NCBI RefSeq assembly: GCF_040054535.1
Contig: NC_090783.1
Span: 1,509,501-1,573,500, forward strand
Length of the DNA stretch: 64,000 nucleotides
Reading direction: 5' to 3'
From: Antennarius striatus
Taxonomy: Eukaryota; Chordata; Actinopteri; Lophiiformes; Antennariidae
In this document: piece after piece, positions 10,181-23,197 of the stretch
How positions within the stretch are numbered: position 1 is the stretch's first letter
How the letters are laid out: every line of letters begins with the position of its first letter
Notes under the pieces: generated by a model
Databases searched by the model: none
The model's input: only the letters and a program-made list of their open reading frames with translations
Told to the model about the DNA's origin: nothing
Program-made: the position numbers and the translations under genes

Positions 10181-12593
10181 TGATGTTTGCCTTTTCTGAT
10201 TGAACATCCAGGGGTTTGCGTCTGCAACATCTCGTCTGAAACTTATCTCGCAACTCAAGCCACAGTAGACAAAACCGTCGCATTGGTTGGTGGTTTGTCG
10301 TCTCGTGTGTGTCAGAGCAGAGGAAACAGAAACTCTGTCGGCGTCCACAGCTGGTGGACGTGTTGAACCGCTGTTGGTGTTATGTCAGCTTGCGTGTGTT
10401 CCCGGTATCCGCCTCCGGCAGCCGGTCGTTTTCTCTCCGGATGAGCTAAACGCCAATGTATAGAGAGACGGCAAGCTAGGGGGGTGGGGGTGGAAGAAAA
10501 GAACAACTGGGAGAAAGGAAAGGACGGAGGGGAGGACTCAGACGTGGGCTCCCACCCTGTTCCTCTCCTCACACTTTTCCCATTAGTTGACTGAGGATTG
10601 CCTCCCTCCTCTCTTTCTTCCTCCTTCGTCTTCCTCCTCCTTGAAGTGATGTAACTCCGCAGAGCAATTCTGCAACAGCCACCAGACGAGTCTGCAGTGT
10701 CTCTCGCCCTGACACTGGCGTCTTCGCCATTTAGGAAGGGGAGCGGTGGCGGCCGTCAGAACGAGGAGGAGGAGCCAGGGATTTTTCTTTCCTTTAAAAA
10801 AATAAAAAGTTCTCTCTCTACGGCTTTCTGTACATTCCTAAACTTCATTCTGAATTCCTAAAGCAAGAAGATTTGATTTAAGCCACGACAAAATCGGAGA
10901 GTCATTATTCTGAGTGGTTTGCTTTGTTTGCAGTAACCGCTCTAGAAATGAAAAGAATTTCTTCTTCTATCAAAAAAAGAATTGGTAAAGTAGTGAGGAA
11001 TGAACGTATTGGTCTCATTAGCATCATGACTGTAAGCTATATTGTCCTACATAGTCCTCCCACCCCACGTAGAACATTATACAAGACTACGTCCGTCGCC
11101 TGATTCCATTTGTCATGCTCACATGATGGTAAACCGTTTCGCATGCTTGTTTCATGTGCAGTCAGGCGTCTTCGTCGGCTTTGGCTTGTCCAGAACTATT
11201 CCAGGCCGAGCCAAGCTGCTTCTTGAATGAACTGTGGTGCGTCTGGTGGAATTACAGTCATGGTCTAGGAAGACCACAACCGGCAGGAATGCGACACATC
11301 GGAGCGGCGGGATTGCGTTGTGACGTGTCGACGTGAAATGGATGGGGTTACTGTCACGCATTGCCACCGCCAAAAAAAGTTTGGGGGCGCGATATAGCTT
11401 CTGATGGTACAGCGGGAATAATTCTCTATGGTGTGCGTGGGTTTCAGTCCACTTTTCGGGTCTCGCCGGGGGTTTATCCATCTCGTATTTCCTGTCCTCG
11501 AGCTCCCTATCAATAAGAAGAAACTGAGCTGATTTTCAGAACATTTTTTTTGACAGGTAAAGGACAGACCAAGGAACAATCCGGGTTGTTGTAGACCAGC
11601 AATGCACAAGGTGTTCATGAGGGAAAAAGGCAACAGGTTCCCTTTGGAGGAAGGCTCCATTACAACATTTGTTTAGAAAAGGAGGGTGTGGCTTCAAGTT
11701 GCATTAAGAAGCATTTCACAGAACATCCAAATGGATCCCAAAGTTCAAACGAGAACGTTGTGATGCAAAGTGGTGACCGAACTTTGTTCTCTCCAGTTAA
11801 AGCATTTGTTTGTTGGTTTGTTAAAACTATATTCTAGAAATTGTGCATTGGATCAAATTAAATACTCTTTTCGTTGAATTTCTTTTAACTGTTGGGAGGT
11901 ACTGGGCCCGAAACAAAGGAGGGAATCTCAGGGGTTCGTTCTTCAGGAGACAGAAGACAGATATTCAGTCACATGAAAAGGATCAGTCGGTTGATGAAGA
12001 TATGCAGCAGGGCAGCGATAAAGAAGAACCCGACCTCATCCTACTTTATCCCTCAGGAGCCCGACGATGAACTCAGCCATTTATAGTCATAGTATACAAA
12101 CTCTGACCCGGTACCGTTCTGGAGGACAGTACCAGGTCAACATTTCTTCTACCGTTCAACCGTTTGGTAACCAGACAAACCCAAAGCAAACCCTTCTTCA
12201 CGTCTCTCTGCTCTCCTCTCCTTCTAATTCTTTGCATCAGAAGAGCAACACTACAAATCGATCCTATCCTCCACTTTTTAAGGAACGAATGCACTGAAAA
12301 GAGAGGGACAAAGTCTGGGGATGATGAGGACGACCATTGGGGAGGTGCTGAGGAGAAGGGAAGAAATATCAGGAAATCAAAGACAGAGGAAGGAGGTAGA
12401 GAATGTTTTTAACCATGTAGTCAGATCAGTTCTTCTTCTCTTTCTGTGTTTCTGTTGTTCGTTCTCGTTCACGTCTTTTTTCTTTCACTCCATCCTGCCT
12501 TCATTCCTTCAGCTCTGTCGTCCAGACCTAAAACACACAAACGCATGTGCCTCACATTCCTACGTGCACTGCAGATTCACCCAATTTGTTTCC

Positions 12594-12594
<1 letters not shown>

Positions 12595-12643
<49 letters not shown>
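12595..12643. repeat. (TG)n microsatellite
   Basis: About 24 TG units. Confidence 0.97.
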
Positions 12644-12644
<1 letters not shown>

Positions 12645-13804
12645 CAAGCCAGTAAATAATAACCCATTCCAGCTGTACTTCAGGCCATTTCTCTCATTCT
12701 CCACTGACAAAACAAAGATGGAGCAAAAGGAAAAAGTTCCTTCAAGTAAGAGCAGGAGAAACGTCAGCAGAGACTGAGGCAGTGAACGCACCGCGTCACA
12801 GCGAGCGGTCCGACGGACACGGATGTGCCCGCCGTAGGGGCACCGATGGGCGTGTTGGTCCATAAATAACTCCTGATCAGACCCGCCGGTGGATCATTTC
12901 CACTTTGAGGCAGCAAAATGTGAACAGAAAGCAACAATAACAATGATGGTCTACATTCAACAGAGCAGCATACTTCCTGCTATTTAAATGATTTAAAGAA
13001 GCGCTTTCTCTCCATGCATCACTTTGACAAAACGTGGCAGACTCTGTACAAGCTCAAAGGTTATGCCCCAGTACCTTGTGCGTAAAAGGCAGAGATGCAT
13101 TTTTCATTTCTCCTACTGGAGAATCCCTAGAAACAAAGCCATTACCGTTGTCCTCATTACGCATGATTTATTTCACACAGATGCATGTCATCTGCAAAGA
13201 ATCAGAATGATAACTTTGATGACCAGAATGGAGGATATTACATACAGAGAGACAAAAAAAACCCAAAAACCTTTCTGACATTATAAGAGCCACAGCTTAA
13301 ATAGCATTGTGACAGGTACAGGTGTACCTGACATCTAAAGTAAATGGACAACATTGATTAAATGCAACTTATGAATAGAAGATTATTAATTAAGACACTT
13401 TACAACCTCATTGGGCACCTTTTAACGACCACAAGTAAGTTGGACACGCTCTGAGCCATCAGCTCGATATTGTTTAAATGGATCCAGTGTAATTTACAGA
13501 CAACAGTCTCGATGTGGGCAGTTAAAAAGTCTTTGTCAATGTTAATGTCCAGGTTAATGCTTTTCCGTTCTGCCGGCAACTTTTTATAGGGCATGAAAGC
13601 TGCTGTAAAGGTGAGAAAACTCCACAGTCGCTTCCAAAATTCCTTCAAAACAATCTCTGGTTGAAGTCTGTAGAATCTAATTGAGTGGAAATAAGAGTTT
13701 ATGAAGAACGATAGAGGTCATGCTAGGTGAACAGAGAATCTACAGAGAAAAAGAATAGTTGAAGTGACTTAAATGCATCTATAGCTGCTTATCTTGTGTA
13801 GGGT

Positions 13805-14110
13805 CAAAATGGGGATGGAACCAATCCCATCTGATGTCAATCTAGAGGCGGAGTACACCCTGTACAAGTCACCAGTTTGTCACAGAGTCAACACATAGAG
13901 AGACAAACACCCATTCACACTGACATTACAGCCAACGGGCAATTCAGAGTCATCACTTCCCCAGGCTTGAATGTTTTTAGTGGGGGAAGCAGGAGAACCT
14001 GGAGGGAACCATTTCAGACTGGGGCAGAACATACAGTCCCCTCATGGAAACGTCCCAGGACCTCAGGTGGCTTTGAATCCACCCACTGCCCACTACACCC
14101 CCACCAAGAC
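13805..14110 (-). repeat. Dispersed fish repeat (same family as 22,990-23,197)
   Basis: Carries GGCGGAGTACACCCTGTACA, CCCATTCACACTGACATTAC, GGGCAATTCAGAGTCA, and GGAAGCAGGAGAACCTGGAG, ending in an inverted degenerate tRNA-like head (TTTGAATCCACCCACTGCCC). Non-coding. Confidence 0.65.
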
Positions 14111-14982
14111 ACCATTTGACTTAGCAATCTTGTGATGAAATGACGACATTTAGCCAAATCCAGTGCTGAATCAACTCAGGCGATGGAGCATCGGCTACAA
14201 ACACGCCTGACGTTTGTTGGTCACACTATCGCCTCAATACTGACCACATCAACAATCTGTGGAATGTTACTGAAAATTGTAGTTTATTCTGCATATCGGG
14301 AGTGTTTCAGAGATCTGACGAAAGCTCTAGACTCCACAACACAACAACAGTCAATGGATGGAATCCAGAAATTCTTCTTGGGGTGTCCATAAAAATTCAA
14401 TAGTGTCCCTATCTCACTTGAATAAATAAAGAGTAATGACACTTTTCTAATAATCAGGAGTGATAGAAGACATTCCTCTTTCAGCCTCGTCGTTAGCTTC
14501 TTCAGTCGGACACCAAACGAAGAAGAGGTAATAGTCTTTCGTTAGACGTCCGAACTTCATTCCCAACTCTACCCCCCCCCCCCAATCTGCCACGCCCATT
14601 ATGAATCCCTCGTTCCCCACAGCATCTCCATCATTTATCACTTTCTTCCTCGCCTTCACTCCCTCGTTTCACGGAGGCCGGCGTTTCGTTCGCCTCCGTC
14701 CTCCAACGTGGACCGAATAAAGAAAAGACGGCGAGGGGCAGCGAGTGCACGGAGGGGAGAGGAGAACAAGGGAGAGAGGGAGAAGGGGAGTGATGGTGGT
14801 GGTGGTGGTGGGGTGTCGGGGTGGGGTTCGCGGAATTTGCTCTATGTTTAGTTTGGACGTAAAGGCCCCGGGCTCTCAGGAGGATAATGGAAAAGAGAGG
14901 GAGAAGAAAGGGAGGTTTATGGATGTGAGTGTACCCTCACAGGTGGTCAACACACACACTGATGGAGGCCTTTTGTGAGTCA

Positions 14983-14986
<4 letters not shown>

Positions 14987-15032
<46 letters not shown>
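14987..15032. repeat. (TG)n microsatellite
   Basis: About 23 TG units. Confidence 0.97.
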
Positions 15033-15034
<2 letters not shown>

Positions 15035-16509
15035 AAATGCTCAAAGCATGTGTGCGCAATGCTCTGTTTATTTGCAGATGTTGGCACAGATGCGAGTAAG
15101 AATCAGAGAAAGAAGACAGAGAGAGGAGGTGAATAAGACATTCCTAAGTTGGGGGAGGACAGGGGAGGAGAGGGAGGAGAAGGAAGAGTGGGGTGGGGTG
15201 GGGGGGATGCAGGGAGCCAGTGGTTAGTTAGCGGTTAGAAACTAAGAGGAGAAAAATGAATGTCTGGTTCAGGGTTGGGCCAAAAACGATACCACAACCA
15301 GCCGGCGAGCCAAGACAGTCGGGTCGGAGGGGAGAGTCAGAGAGATCGGCCAGGAAGACGAGAAGCAGGAGACCCTCCGCCCTCCCCAGGCCGTCGGATA
15401 CTTCTGCCACAAGGAAGAAAAGTGCATTCTGTTCCTTCCATCATTCTCTTTCTGTTTCATTTTGGTTTCTTTGGCCGCCTTCACCTGTTTCCTTTCGCTC
15501 CTTCTTCTCCATTTCAATCCTCGTCTTCTGCCAAACTGGACTATCTCCCAACTGCGTTAATAACTCCTCATTTCCTTTACCTTTCTATCATTACTTGCTT
15601 CCTTTCCTTCCTAGACACACACATCCTGCAGCGGGATGCTGTGGGTGTAAGGCAGACGCACCCACCGACAACAGGAAAGACGTTTTTCATCCACCAGAGT
15701 CGGTCCAAGCTTTAGAGAACTGAATGATGCAACGAGACTGCAACCTGCACAACGCTGCCATCACGCAAAAAAAACCCCTTCGCCCTGACCACCATCAGCT
15801 TCTGAGACGACTATGGAAGGGGCTAGAAAGGAGTTGGCACACCCACGGCTCTGCTTCGCCTCTAGGGACCCAGTAGGGTTTCAATTTAAACCCATAAATC
15901 AGTGCAGCTGGAGCCGGGACATTTTTCTTCTAATGAGGAGCAACAGACGACGAGGAGTCATGGCTGGTGTTCCGCTTGTGGTGTCATGGGGTGGAGGACT
16001 TGTGGGATTTAACAAACCAAAACTTCTGGGAAGTTGTGAAGGAAAGAACTGCTTACATAGACATGAATCAGTCAAATAGTGTTGTTGTTTTTTTTGTTTT
16101 TTTGACCAATTAAAGATCTTTCTGCAGGTTTTGAATAAAAACCGGGCCCAGGATAGACCCCTGAGGAACTCCACATCACTTACCAACTAAGGATGGGAAT
16201 ATTCATTCTTTTTAGGGGCTTGAAATGTCACAAGAAAATCTATGAGGATTTTTAGGATAACAGAAATCTATTGAGAAATAGACTAAAATATAAGAGAATC
16301 AATAAATAATTAATACTTTTTTTTATATACAAATCGATGCTATCGATGATAAACGATACAGGTTCAAATTATACCCTCAAAAAAAACATGCTACGACAAA
16401 ACACTCGGTGACGTCACACCGGATGGACACGTGACATCGAAGTGACGTCATTTGAGTCATCTGAAACCAGTGACAGGAGTCATTTCAGGGAGGAACCGGG
16501 GATATTTAC

Positions 16510-16720
16510 CTGCCAGCAGCCCGTCCAGAGAGAAACAGCCCCCTCCGCTCCCTGGCGTTGGTCCGACGATCCTTTTCCAGGCAGCAAAAGCGCGCAAAAC
16601 CGAAGGGCGCAAATTAAAAAGACGCGACTTTGTCCGCCTCTTCCCGCAACATCTCCGCTTCCCGCGTCAGTCGCCTGTCTGAGAATATGTGGAAATCAAT
16701 TCCTCCCGCTCAGGGGGTGG
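16510..16720 (-). promoter_or_regulatory. Candidate 5' non-coding exon / promoter region for GLIS2
   Basis: A CpG-rich stretch in otherwise AT-rich DNA ends, on the minus strand, in CTGGCAG/GTAAAT (GT at 16509-16508), a good splice donor. GLIS2 needs an upstream non-coding exon, because its ATG exon is preceded by an acceptor at 7788-7787; this is the best candidate I see, about 8.7 kb upstream. The 5' boundary is a guess and no TATA box is evident. Confidence 0.35.
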
Positions 16721-19670
16721 GGGGGTCGTTGAAGAAGGAAAGGAAGAAAGAAAAAACTCTCCAATTACGCGCGATCAGTTTTCAGGAAAAACAACAACCG
16801 AAAACCTTGTCTTGTAAATAGTTTTCATCAGACTGATGAAGCTAGAAAAACTTATTTATCACTGGCGAGGGATTTAAAAAGAAAAAGTAAAGTAAATGTC
16901 ACTCAGATGTGAGGGTGGGGGGCTTCTCCGGGAGGCGCATCGCCCAGTTGCGACGCTGGTCAACTGAGCTTTCCAGCGGCGTCGGAGAGGGAAGAGGCTG
17001 GATCGGGGAGGGAGGGAAGGAGGGAGGAGAGACTCTGGAAGTGTCTGGGGGAGAGAGAGATGACAGGTCAGCCTTCCTTACCCACCTCCCTCTTCATCCT
17101 TACACCCCACCTTCCCCCCCAAAAGTGCGTTCCGTCCTTCCCCAAAGGGGAGTAGAGACAGAATTACGCGCGATATGAACATTTTTCTGACAAAAATTCT
17201 CTTGTCTGAACTTTAGGTTCAAACATAGTTTGTAGTAAGGAGGTCAAACAGTGAAATTATTCACCCAAATAAATAATCGTCGCACACCTGTGCTGGTAAA
17301 AACTCACCTGCGGTGAGCTGGTGCTGAAAGTGAATTCATTTCCCTGATGGAACCTCCTGAAGGGATGAATAAAGTCCTTCTCTACTCTGAACCTGGATCA
17401 GCTCCGTGAGCTGTAGTTGAGGTTAAAACTTATCACAAACTTTCTATCCAACCACATATTCTTCTTCTACCTGTTTGTGGGTGTTTAGTCTTTCAAAAAC
17501 AACCCCCCCCCCACCTCCCCCCACTTCCCTCAGCGTCACGCCATCCAATTAAAATGTAAGAGGAGGCGTTCAGGAAATACGCACCGATGCGTCATCGGCG
17601 TTCCATCTGTTTTCACCGCCGTGGATTATATTTTGTGATTGAACCTTCGGGTGTCGCTGATTCCCGTGTCTGAAACACTTTTTCAGAGCTCCACGCACTG
17701 GTGGTGAACGCGTCTGTGGAAATGCGCACGTTTTTACGCAAAGAATTACCAGCGTTTGTGTCGAGTAAACTATAGGTGAGAATTTAACTCCCAGAAATTC
17801 AAATTATAAATATTACCACTGAAAACCTCTGTGATGGTTTTAAAAGGTGGCCTTGTAGAGATGGGTTTTCTGACCTCCAGAACACATCTAATGGTTTATT
17901 AAGATGATTATTCCTCATGAAGTCGGAGCTGTGAGGCAGAGCTCTGGATTCACCAGCTGATCCCCTGGGAGGAAACAGTCAGTCTGGTTTACAACACTCC
18001 CCGGTTGTCATTCACCTCCGAGCCAGCAGACGGCAGTGTTGCCATAGGAACGCTCTGCCAGAGGAAGGGTCATCAGTGCGAATGAAAAGTCTTTTTGTGG
18101 TTTTTCAAGGGAGAACACATCACGGCCACATCTAACCTTAGACGACTGGACAAACAGCTGCTCTGTCTTTTGGGTCATTTTCCACTCCCACTGATCGTGT
18201 TTTCAGCACCACCTAGTGGCCTGATTTAGTAAATTTAGAATGTGATATTATATAAAACTAACATATTACATTTTATAGGGTTGTTTATAAAGACAACAAC
18301 TGTTACAGACAAATGACCGATAATAATGAAGAATATTCAATACTCTCATTAATCTAGTAGAAATATCGATTTTTTTGTATATTTGGAGTTTACGGGAAGT
18401 TCTACTGTTGATTTTCCGACTGCTTCAGAAACAGTCGCTGAGCACATGTTGTTTCATGCTGTATTTACTCCGGAGGAACAGATATCTGCTAACAGGGATC
18501 TCCGGCACCACCTTCGTACGGAGATTTAGTTTCCCTCTCGGGACAGTTTCAGTGGTATTTACACTGTATGAGATGATGGGTGTTGCTGATAGGACACTCC
18601 AGAACGCAAATAAAAACCCAAGTCGTCTGCAAACATGTATCATCAACATGTCATCCATCTACGGTTTTTAAAAGGTCAAATAATGCGCATGTAATGGCCT
18701 TTAATTCTTCTTTGCCCATCTGTTCAAACCCCACCTCCACCCCCCAGGGCTGCTCTGCTTGTGTCACATCATTATTACTAATGATTAACCCTGGAGCACT
18801 ATCGCTTAAAATAGCGTCACCATCACTAACGCCGGGTGATTTTTACCTGGTATACCCCAAGAAAGTACTTGTCATTAAAATATATAGAAATATGACAACA
18901 TATATAACAAACTACACAACAATTATAAACAATAATTTGAGGGAAAAAAATTCTTATAATAAAAAAGATACTGTAAACTTGGTCTTTGGTTCATCCATTC
19001 CTGATTCCTGGGACATTTGAGACTTTCCTGGTGAAAACACAGTCTGTAGGAGAAAGTGGGTTTTTGGGTAGGACAAGAGCCACACCTTCCTAGACATCAA
19101 AGCCAATACTGAAGTCATCCAGAATCACACAAAACATATTGAAAATCCTGTGTATGCGTTTGTCCGGGTGAAAATCACCCAGCGGTAGGTATAATCAACG
19201 GTTTAACCCTGTCAAACAAAGGAGCATTGTCTTTACGCATCAAAATACTTCCTTTTCCATGCACAGTATCCCCCCCCCCTTCAAACAAAACTAAACACAT
19301 CAAAATCAACATGTCATCTGTACACACTCGTCTGTCTGCACCCCAGACGTCTATTAACGTCACCCCGGATGTTTTAATGAATGAGTGAAGTTGACTAAAG
19401 GTGTGAAACAATCATTCTCCCTCCACCCACCCTGTCCCGTCCCGTCCCACCGTCTCTTTGACCTTCCCTTGAGCAGAAGTTATTGGCGCTCTCAACTCAA
19501 CCCGTTCCAGCAGCATCTTCCTGCTTTCAAGGAATGTTGTTGGAGCGCCGACAGTTTTGATTAACCAGAAAACAAGGCAAAGAACAGGGACGAGTGAAGA
19601 AGAGCGATGGGTGACGAAGAGGCCGGTTTGTGTGGACAGGTCCTGAACAAGTAAGGATATAAAACAACTC
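16721..19670. other. Non-coding spacer between GLIS2 and the galactosyltransferase array
   Basis: Short open frames are present but none resembles a known protein or has a convincing exon context. Purine-rich GGGAGG tracts occur at 16.9-17.1 kb, and AT-rich sequence at 18.2-18.4 and 18.85-18.97 kb. Confidence 0.6.
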
Positions 19671-20612
19671 TTCATTAAATGAGGTTCAGATGTATCATAT
19701 CTCATTGTACGGTATGGTATCATATCTGTTCCTCTTGTTTGTCCTTTGTCATTTTGATTTGTCCTCGGGTGTTACTGACAAAGTCAAAGTAGAATATCTG
19801 AAAAAAGTTGTTCCTAGTGGAATTATCAGCTATTGATAAAAAAGCATCTAATAACAAGATTTATATGAGCAGGTTTGGAGAGACAAATGATACCAGGAAC
19901 ACATACATGTGACTTTGGTGACACGACAAGTGTGTCAAAAAGTGTTGTTGTAGTGTTGTAAATCTACCAGGAGACCTCTAGAGATCAATGAAAGTCAAGA
20001 AATTTTCTATGATTTGCTGCTGAAGTGAGGACTGAAGTGGAGTGGATCATGACTGATGATGAATCGACACTCGTTTAGTTGAACCTTTGCTGTGTTTTCC
20101 TATCAAGCGTTTAAAGTTGTAAATATGCTTAAAGCGGCATCTGACACAGCCTCACCCCCAAAATACTAAAGATCAACATCTTTGTGACATACACGATTAC
20201 AGCCTTCTTCTTCATCTCTTTTCTGAACAAATAGCAAATGGCATCATGCATGATTGATTTCTGTCTTCACATTAATCACTGATGTTTGGACTAGCGCTGT
20301 GTGATCAGTGTAGCTCAGTCACTGGGTGTGATCCTTCTTTCTTTAACCTGTCTGACTGTATTCTTAAAAGTCAAGCTGGCATTTGTTTAACCTGTGTCTA
20401 AATACATTTTATTCTTGCTGCAGATGTTTTCTCTTTGCATGAGAGAGTGTTTGTGTGTATTTCTGTGTCATTTGAAACCGGTGCTCTTGGAAAAACTGTT
20501 TTGTCTGGAACTAATCCCTTTTTCTCATTTAAGAGGCAGCAATCCCCTTAGAAGGCTCCGTTATTCATACCTCAGTGGGGAAATTCTTTTTTTCGCTTAA
20601 TATACAGTGTAT

Positions 20613-20638
20613 CACACACACACACACACACACACACA
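20613..20638. repeat. (CA)n microsatellite
   Basis: About 13 CA units in the upstream flank of unit 1; the equivalent position in unit 2 (24.49-24.55 kb) also has CA arrays, so it predates the duplication. Confidence 0.9.
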
Positions 20639-20644
20639 TTGGGA

Positions 20645-20860
20645 GACATAGTGGAGTGATGGGCTGCCACGTGGCAGTGCCCTAGAGCTAGCTTGTAGGG
20701 TTTGGTGTCTTGCTCAAGGGCACCTCGGTTGTGAACTGACTCCTCCCTAGCTACCAGTTGTCACTCCTTTGGTCCACACTGGTCTGGAACCAGCCACCCT
20801 CCAGTCCCCAAACCAAGTCCTTCAGGACTGAGCGACTGGCACCCTGCCAGTTCCATGACA
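20645..20860. repeat. Dispersed fish repeat in the unit 1 leader flank
   Basis: Contains GGTTTGGTGTCTTGCTCAAG, a phrase typical of a common teleost repeat, and CTGGAACCAGCCACCCTCCA. Unit 2 carries the same element at about 24,555-24,705, so it was copied with the duplication. Confidence 0.6.
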
Positions 20861-20942
20861 AATTATAACAGAACAAACAACCTAGAAACCTGATGCTTGT
20901 TGTAGCGCTGGCTAGGTCAACAGTCAACGCGTCATTGTGAAG

Positions 20943-21013
20943 ATGACTGCTGTGCTAACAACCTCACAGGAGTTCCTGAAGAGGTCCAGTCCCCTACGAT
21001 TCATCCTTCAAAG
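20943..21013 (+). CDS. Leader exon of the galactosyltransferase array (only intact copy)
   Basis: Begins MTAVLTTSQEFLKR, contains ATG with A at -3, and ends CTT CAA AG before GTCAGC. The split codon AG/A (Arg) joins exactly in phase to the catalytic exon. It supplies the cytoplasmic tail ahead of the signal-anchor. No other ATG reaches the catalytic exon in frame. Not too-short noise: the 71-nt exon is conserved in length in the decayed unit 2 copy (24807-24877). Confidence 0.65.
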
Positions 21014-22332
21014 GTCAGCACTGGAAGATGGAGGATCTGTACCAATTTGAGCCAATGTTCAGAATTCAGTTATGATCATGCTTATGAATCTATTGGCTAT
21101 TATTTTACTTCCTCTTAGCATCCACCAATATGTTCTCACCTGTCTAATCTTTGTCTCCCTTGATCCTGTTTAGATGTGTTGACCCCTCGTCCCAACAGAA
21201 GAAGCCTTTGTTTTACTCCTTGTTTCAGCTCCTGCTTCTGCTGTGTCTCTTTTTTGGCATCTTGGGCTACTCTATGATCAGCAGCTCCATATGGCAGAGC
21301 ATTCCACTCCATCATCAGAGCCAGAGGTCTTTCCAATGGATCAGTCAAGTTGGTCAAGACAATCCTGAACTCGAAGAAGAAACAAAGAAATTTTTGAAAA
21401 CCACAGCAAAACCCATCGTACCAGCGTCTGCACCACCTGAAGGTATTCAGTACCATGAAGGCTATCCAACGAACTACCGCTTTCTTATCGATCATAAAGA
21501 CGTGTGCAAGACAAACAATCCTTTCTTGGTCCTGATTACTCCTGCGGCACCCAAAAATGTGAGAGCTCGGAATGTTATCCGGCAGACATGGGGCAATGAG
21601 ACACTGGTTCAGGACAAGGTGGTGGTTCACTTGTTCGTGCTGGGCTTACCTGGAGGATCTGATGCTGAGGAGGTCCAGAAAAGTCTCAACGAGGAGAATC
21701 TGCAGCACCAAGACCTGATCCAGAGTAATTTCGTAGACACCTACCATAACCTGACCATCAAAACCATGGTGCTCATGCACTGGTTGGCCACACGCTGTCC
21801 TAAAGCAGCGTACGTTATGAAGATTGACACCGACATGTTGCTGAGTGTTGAAAATCTTCTGACCATGCTGCAAAGACCCAACATTCCCAAGACAAACTAC
21901 CTGACAGGGTACATTATGAGGAATATTCCAGTTGTGCGTTCCATGAACTCTAAATGGTACGTCTCTGAGGAGATGTACCCAGAAAACACGTACCCACCCT
22001 ACCCTCTGGGGACGGCGTACCTCCTCTCAAATGACCTTCCTGCAAAATTTGTGGAGATCTCAAAATCAGTGAATTACTGTACCGTCGAGGACGCTTACAT
22101 TGGAATGTGCATGAAAAAGCTTGAACTTAGTATATTACAACCACCAGATCCCTCCCAGTTCAGGGTCTACCATTTTAAATATAATCGCTGTCAATTTTCG
22201 AAGTTCATCACTTACAATGTGATATCTCCAGACGAGTTGGAGAAATTCTGGACAGACTTGAAAAGACCTGAACCTCCGTGTCCAGAGAAGAAACCGGAGG
22301 ATGCTTCTAATGAAAAGAATAATAAAGATTAA
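20943..22332 (+). CDS. Beta-1,3-galactosyltransferase (GT31, B3GALT2-like), array unit 1, two exons
   Basis: Type II Golgi glycosyltransferase of family GT31, which transfers galactose (or GlcNAc in sister subfamilies) from a UDP-sugar in beta-1,3 linkage. I infer a leader exon 20943-21013 (ATG, 23 codons plus AG), a 160-nt intron with donor AAG/GTCAGC and acceptor CCTGTTTAG (AG 21172-21173), then the catalytic exon 21174-22332. The joined protein is 409 aa (human B3GALT2 is 422). An in-frame TAG at 20913-20915 precedes the ATG, and TAA lies just upstream of 21151, so the large exon cannot start itself. Features: signal-anchor about 36-57; stem to about 120; IRQTWGNET about 159-167; DxD metal site DTD about 242-244; WYVSEEMYP; EDAYIGMCM about 329-337; N-glycosylation sites NET and NLT. 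The donor has C at +3, so it is weak. Confidence 0.82.
21174..22332 (+). CDS. Catalytic terminal exon, unit 1
   Basis: Open from the acceptor to TAA at 22330-22332. A CTAAT branch-point-like motif and a pyrimidine tract precede the acceptor. It is nearest in sequence to unit 3. Candidate poly(A) signals AATAAA follow at about 22,694 and 22,740. Confidence 0.85.
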
Positions 22333-22472
22333 TCTCTATGTTCATTTCTTCAGTCCACATCCTCAGAACTGAAGACATTAGAAGTACTCTCATTTTGAGT
22401 ACATATTCCTCAATAAGTATTTTTTTCAAAACAGTTTTTAAAATCTTTCCTGCTCTGGAAAAGTGCTTCATT

Positions 22473-22517
22473 GCTCCCTTTCTCATCCCCCTATAAAAGG
22501 GGGATGAGAAAGGGAGC
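22473..22517. repeat. Perfect 19-bp inverted repeat (hairpin) in the unit 1 3' flank
   Basis: GCTCCCTTTCTCATCCCCC, a 7-nt loop TATAAAA, then its exact reverse complement. In the transcript it would form a 19-bp stem. The aligned region of unit 3 (CTTCATTTTCCCCTTACTCA) has only the left arm, diverged. Confidence 0.95.
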
Positions 22518-22989
22518 ATATTTTAAGATCGACTATATCAACAAATCTAATTTGTCGTAAATATTAAATTCTTCTTTGAATATTGTAGTTTCTAATTTGG
22601 TGCAGCAGAGGGCGGGCTCAGGTCAGATATAATCTACTGGCTCCGAAGTTATTCATGTGAAGGAATTTCTTTTGTAAATATTCTGTCTATTTAAATAAAA
22701 TCATATTTGTGTTTAAAAAGTCATTATGAAGGTGGTTTGAATAAACTCTTGTGTTTAGATGTGAGAATCATTCAGAAATCATGTAAACCTGAACAGCTTT
22801 GATAGACATGAGTGGAATTTTAGGAGGGTTGCAAAACCATTCTGTCTACACTGCATCTAATAAAACAAAAATTAATTCCTAACATCATAGCTTTCTTTTG
22901 TAGTTGATTCATGGATGACAACATGTCAGTAGAGCAGATAACATGAAAGACATTGACTTTGAGGGGTAAAGGAAGGTGAACCTACCCCT

Positions 22990-23197
22990 GGTTGATTGTC
23001 ATATCCTACCCCCATGTGCCCTCATCCCTCCCCAACTGCCAATGATCTGATCATTGGAGGTGGGAGGAAGCCAGATAACCCGGAGAGAACCCACAAAGAC
23101 GCAGGTGGGGCATACGAACGCCACACAGAAAGGTCTGTAACCCAGAACCTTCTAACTGTGAGGCCACAGCTTTTCCCACTGCGCCACCGTACTGTCC
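22990..23197 (-). repeat. tRNA-like-headed dispersed repeat, inverted
   Basis: Contains GGAGGAAGCCAGATAACCCG, GAGAACCCACAAAGACGC, CCACACAGAAAGGTCTG and ends CACTGCGCCACCG, the reverse complement of the A-box-like head seen at about 960. It sits between units 1 and 2. Confidence 0.65.

Noticed and set aside
11892..12086. Basic 64-codon frame near 12 kb
   Set aside because: Short, no recognisable domain, and no conserved exon boundaries.
13400..13648. 82-codon minus-strand frame
   Set aside because: I recognise no family, and it has no splice or start context; it may be a remnant of an unknown repeat. Left unannotated.
18375..18671. 98-codon hydrophobic frame in AT-rich DNA
   Set aside because: No signal peptide logic, no homologous family recognised, and the flanks are repeat-like.
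21151..21173. Non-ATG (TTG) start directly before the unit 1 catalytic exon
   Set aside because: These bases are the pyrimidine tract and acceptor of an intron; the leader exon at 20943 gives a proper ATG in phase.
21136..21630. Minus-strand open frames opposite each galactosyltransferase exon
   Set aside because: They recur in all three units only because the sense exons are paralogous; they have no independent motif.
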